This document shows, one piece after another, positions 5,466-5,617 of a stretch of 5,617 nucleotides of DNA. Origin of the DNA: Microbacteriaceae bacterium (lineage in GTDB: Bacteria > Actinomycetota > Actinomycetes > Actinomycetales > Microbacteriaceae). The stretch covers positions 6,900 to 12,516 of the forward strand of contig DMKW01000018.1 in the NCBI GenBank assembly GCA_003454135.1, written 5' to 3'. The translations under genes were made by a program, and so were the position numbers. Under the pieces are notes generated by a model. The model worked only from the letters and a program-made list of their open reading frames with translations, did no database searches and was not told where the DNA came from. Each line of letters opens with the position of its first letter. Within the stretch, counting starts at the first letter, position 1.

Positions 5466-5617
5466 ATGACCGCCACTGTCGCCATCAAGCCCACCGCGTG
5501 GAAGACCTATTCCGCCTGGGCAAATCGTCACCGCAAGTGGCTCTTCGCCGCCCCCGCGATGATCTTCGTCGGACTGCTCATCGCCGTCCCGTTGGCCTGG
5601 ACGGCCTACCTGAGCGT
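5466..5617 (+). CDS. Sugar ABC transporter permease (MalF-type, first membrane subunit), 3'-truncated by window end
   Basis: The first 50 codons are present. The ATG at 5466 has GAGGT (5456-5460) 5 bases upstream, a good Shine-Dalgarno. After a basic cytoplasmic head rich in Lys, Arg and Trp (residues 1-24), the sequence WLFAAPAMIFVGLLIAVPLA (25-44), continuing WTAYLS, is the first transmembrane helix with the typical 'WLF-aP' opening of MalF/UgpA-type binding-protein-dependent permeases. The EAA loop and remaining helices would lie beyond the window. It stands 94 bp after the solute-binding protein gene on the same strand, so it is very probably part of the same importer. A second MalG-type permease gene is expected next. 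Confidence 0.88.
   Translation, partial: MTATVAIKPTAWKTYSAWANRHRKWLFAAPAMIFVGLLIAVPLAWTAYLS

Overview
This window looks like the edge of an assembled contig from a high-GC actinobacterium. The evidence is strongly G/C-ending codons, GTG starts, a lipoprotein-type ABC solute-binding protein, and a gene set typical of soil and plant-associated Actinobacteria. A Microbacteriaceae-like host is plausible from overall style, but nothing here fixes the family. The first 16 bases match the end of the Tn5/Nextera mosaic-end adapter, so the left boundary is a library artefact and the first gene is cut there.

Layout. (1) 17-3085/3201, plus strand: a tightly packed three-gene catabolic run. It holds a Gfo/Idh/MocA-family oxidoreductase (N-terminal part missing), a sugar-phosphate isomerase/epimerase-type TIM barrel (4-bp overlap with the previous gene), and a mannitol dehydrogenase/fructuronate reductase-family enzyme (11-bp overlap). 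The 3' end of the dehydrogenase shows signs of a one-base frameshift. (2) 3113-3922, minus strand: a GntR/FadR-type (FCD) regulator, convergent with the enzyme run. (3) 3923-4060: an AT-richer divergent control region with a good candidate promoter for the regulator, a four-codon leader ORF before it, and several short repeats. (4) 4061-5371, plus strand: a lipoprotein solute-binding protein of a sugar ABC transporter. (5) 5372-5465: two back-to-back hairpins and a palindrome between transporter genes. (6) 5466 to the end: the start of a MalF-type permease, cut by the window edge.

Taken together this is a carbohydrate uptake and catabolism locus. An ABC importer would bring in a sugar, polyol or sugar acid. 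The oxidoreductase, isomerase and polyol/hexuronate-type dehydrogenase would interconvert it by oxidation, isomerisation and reduction, and the FCD regulator between the two arms probably senses a pathway intermediate. The family assignments are solid; the actual substrate cannot be read from the sequence. I did not find a clearly new type of system. The points most worth checking are the dehydrogenase frameshift, the leader ORF ahead of the regulator, the altered metal site of the regulator, and the tandem hairpins after the binding-protein gene.
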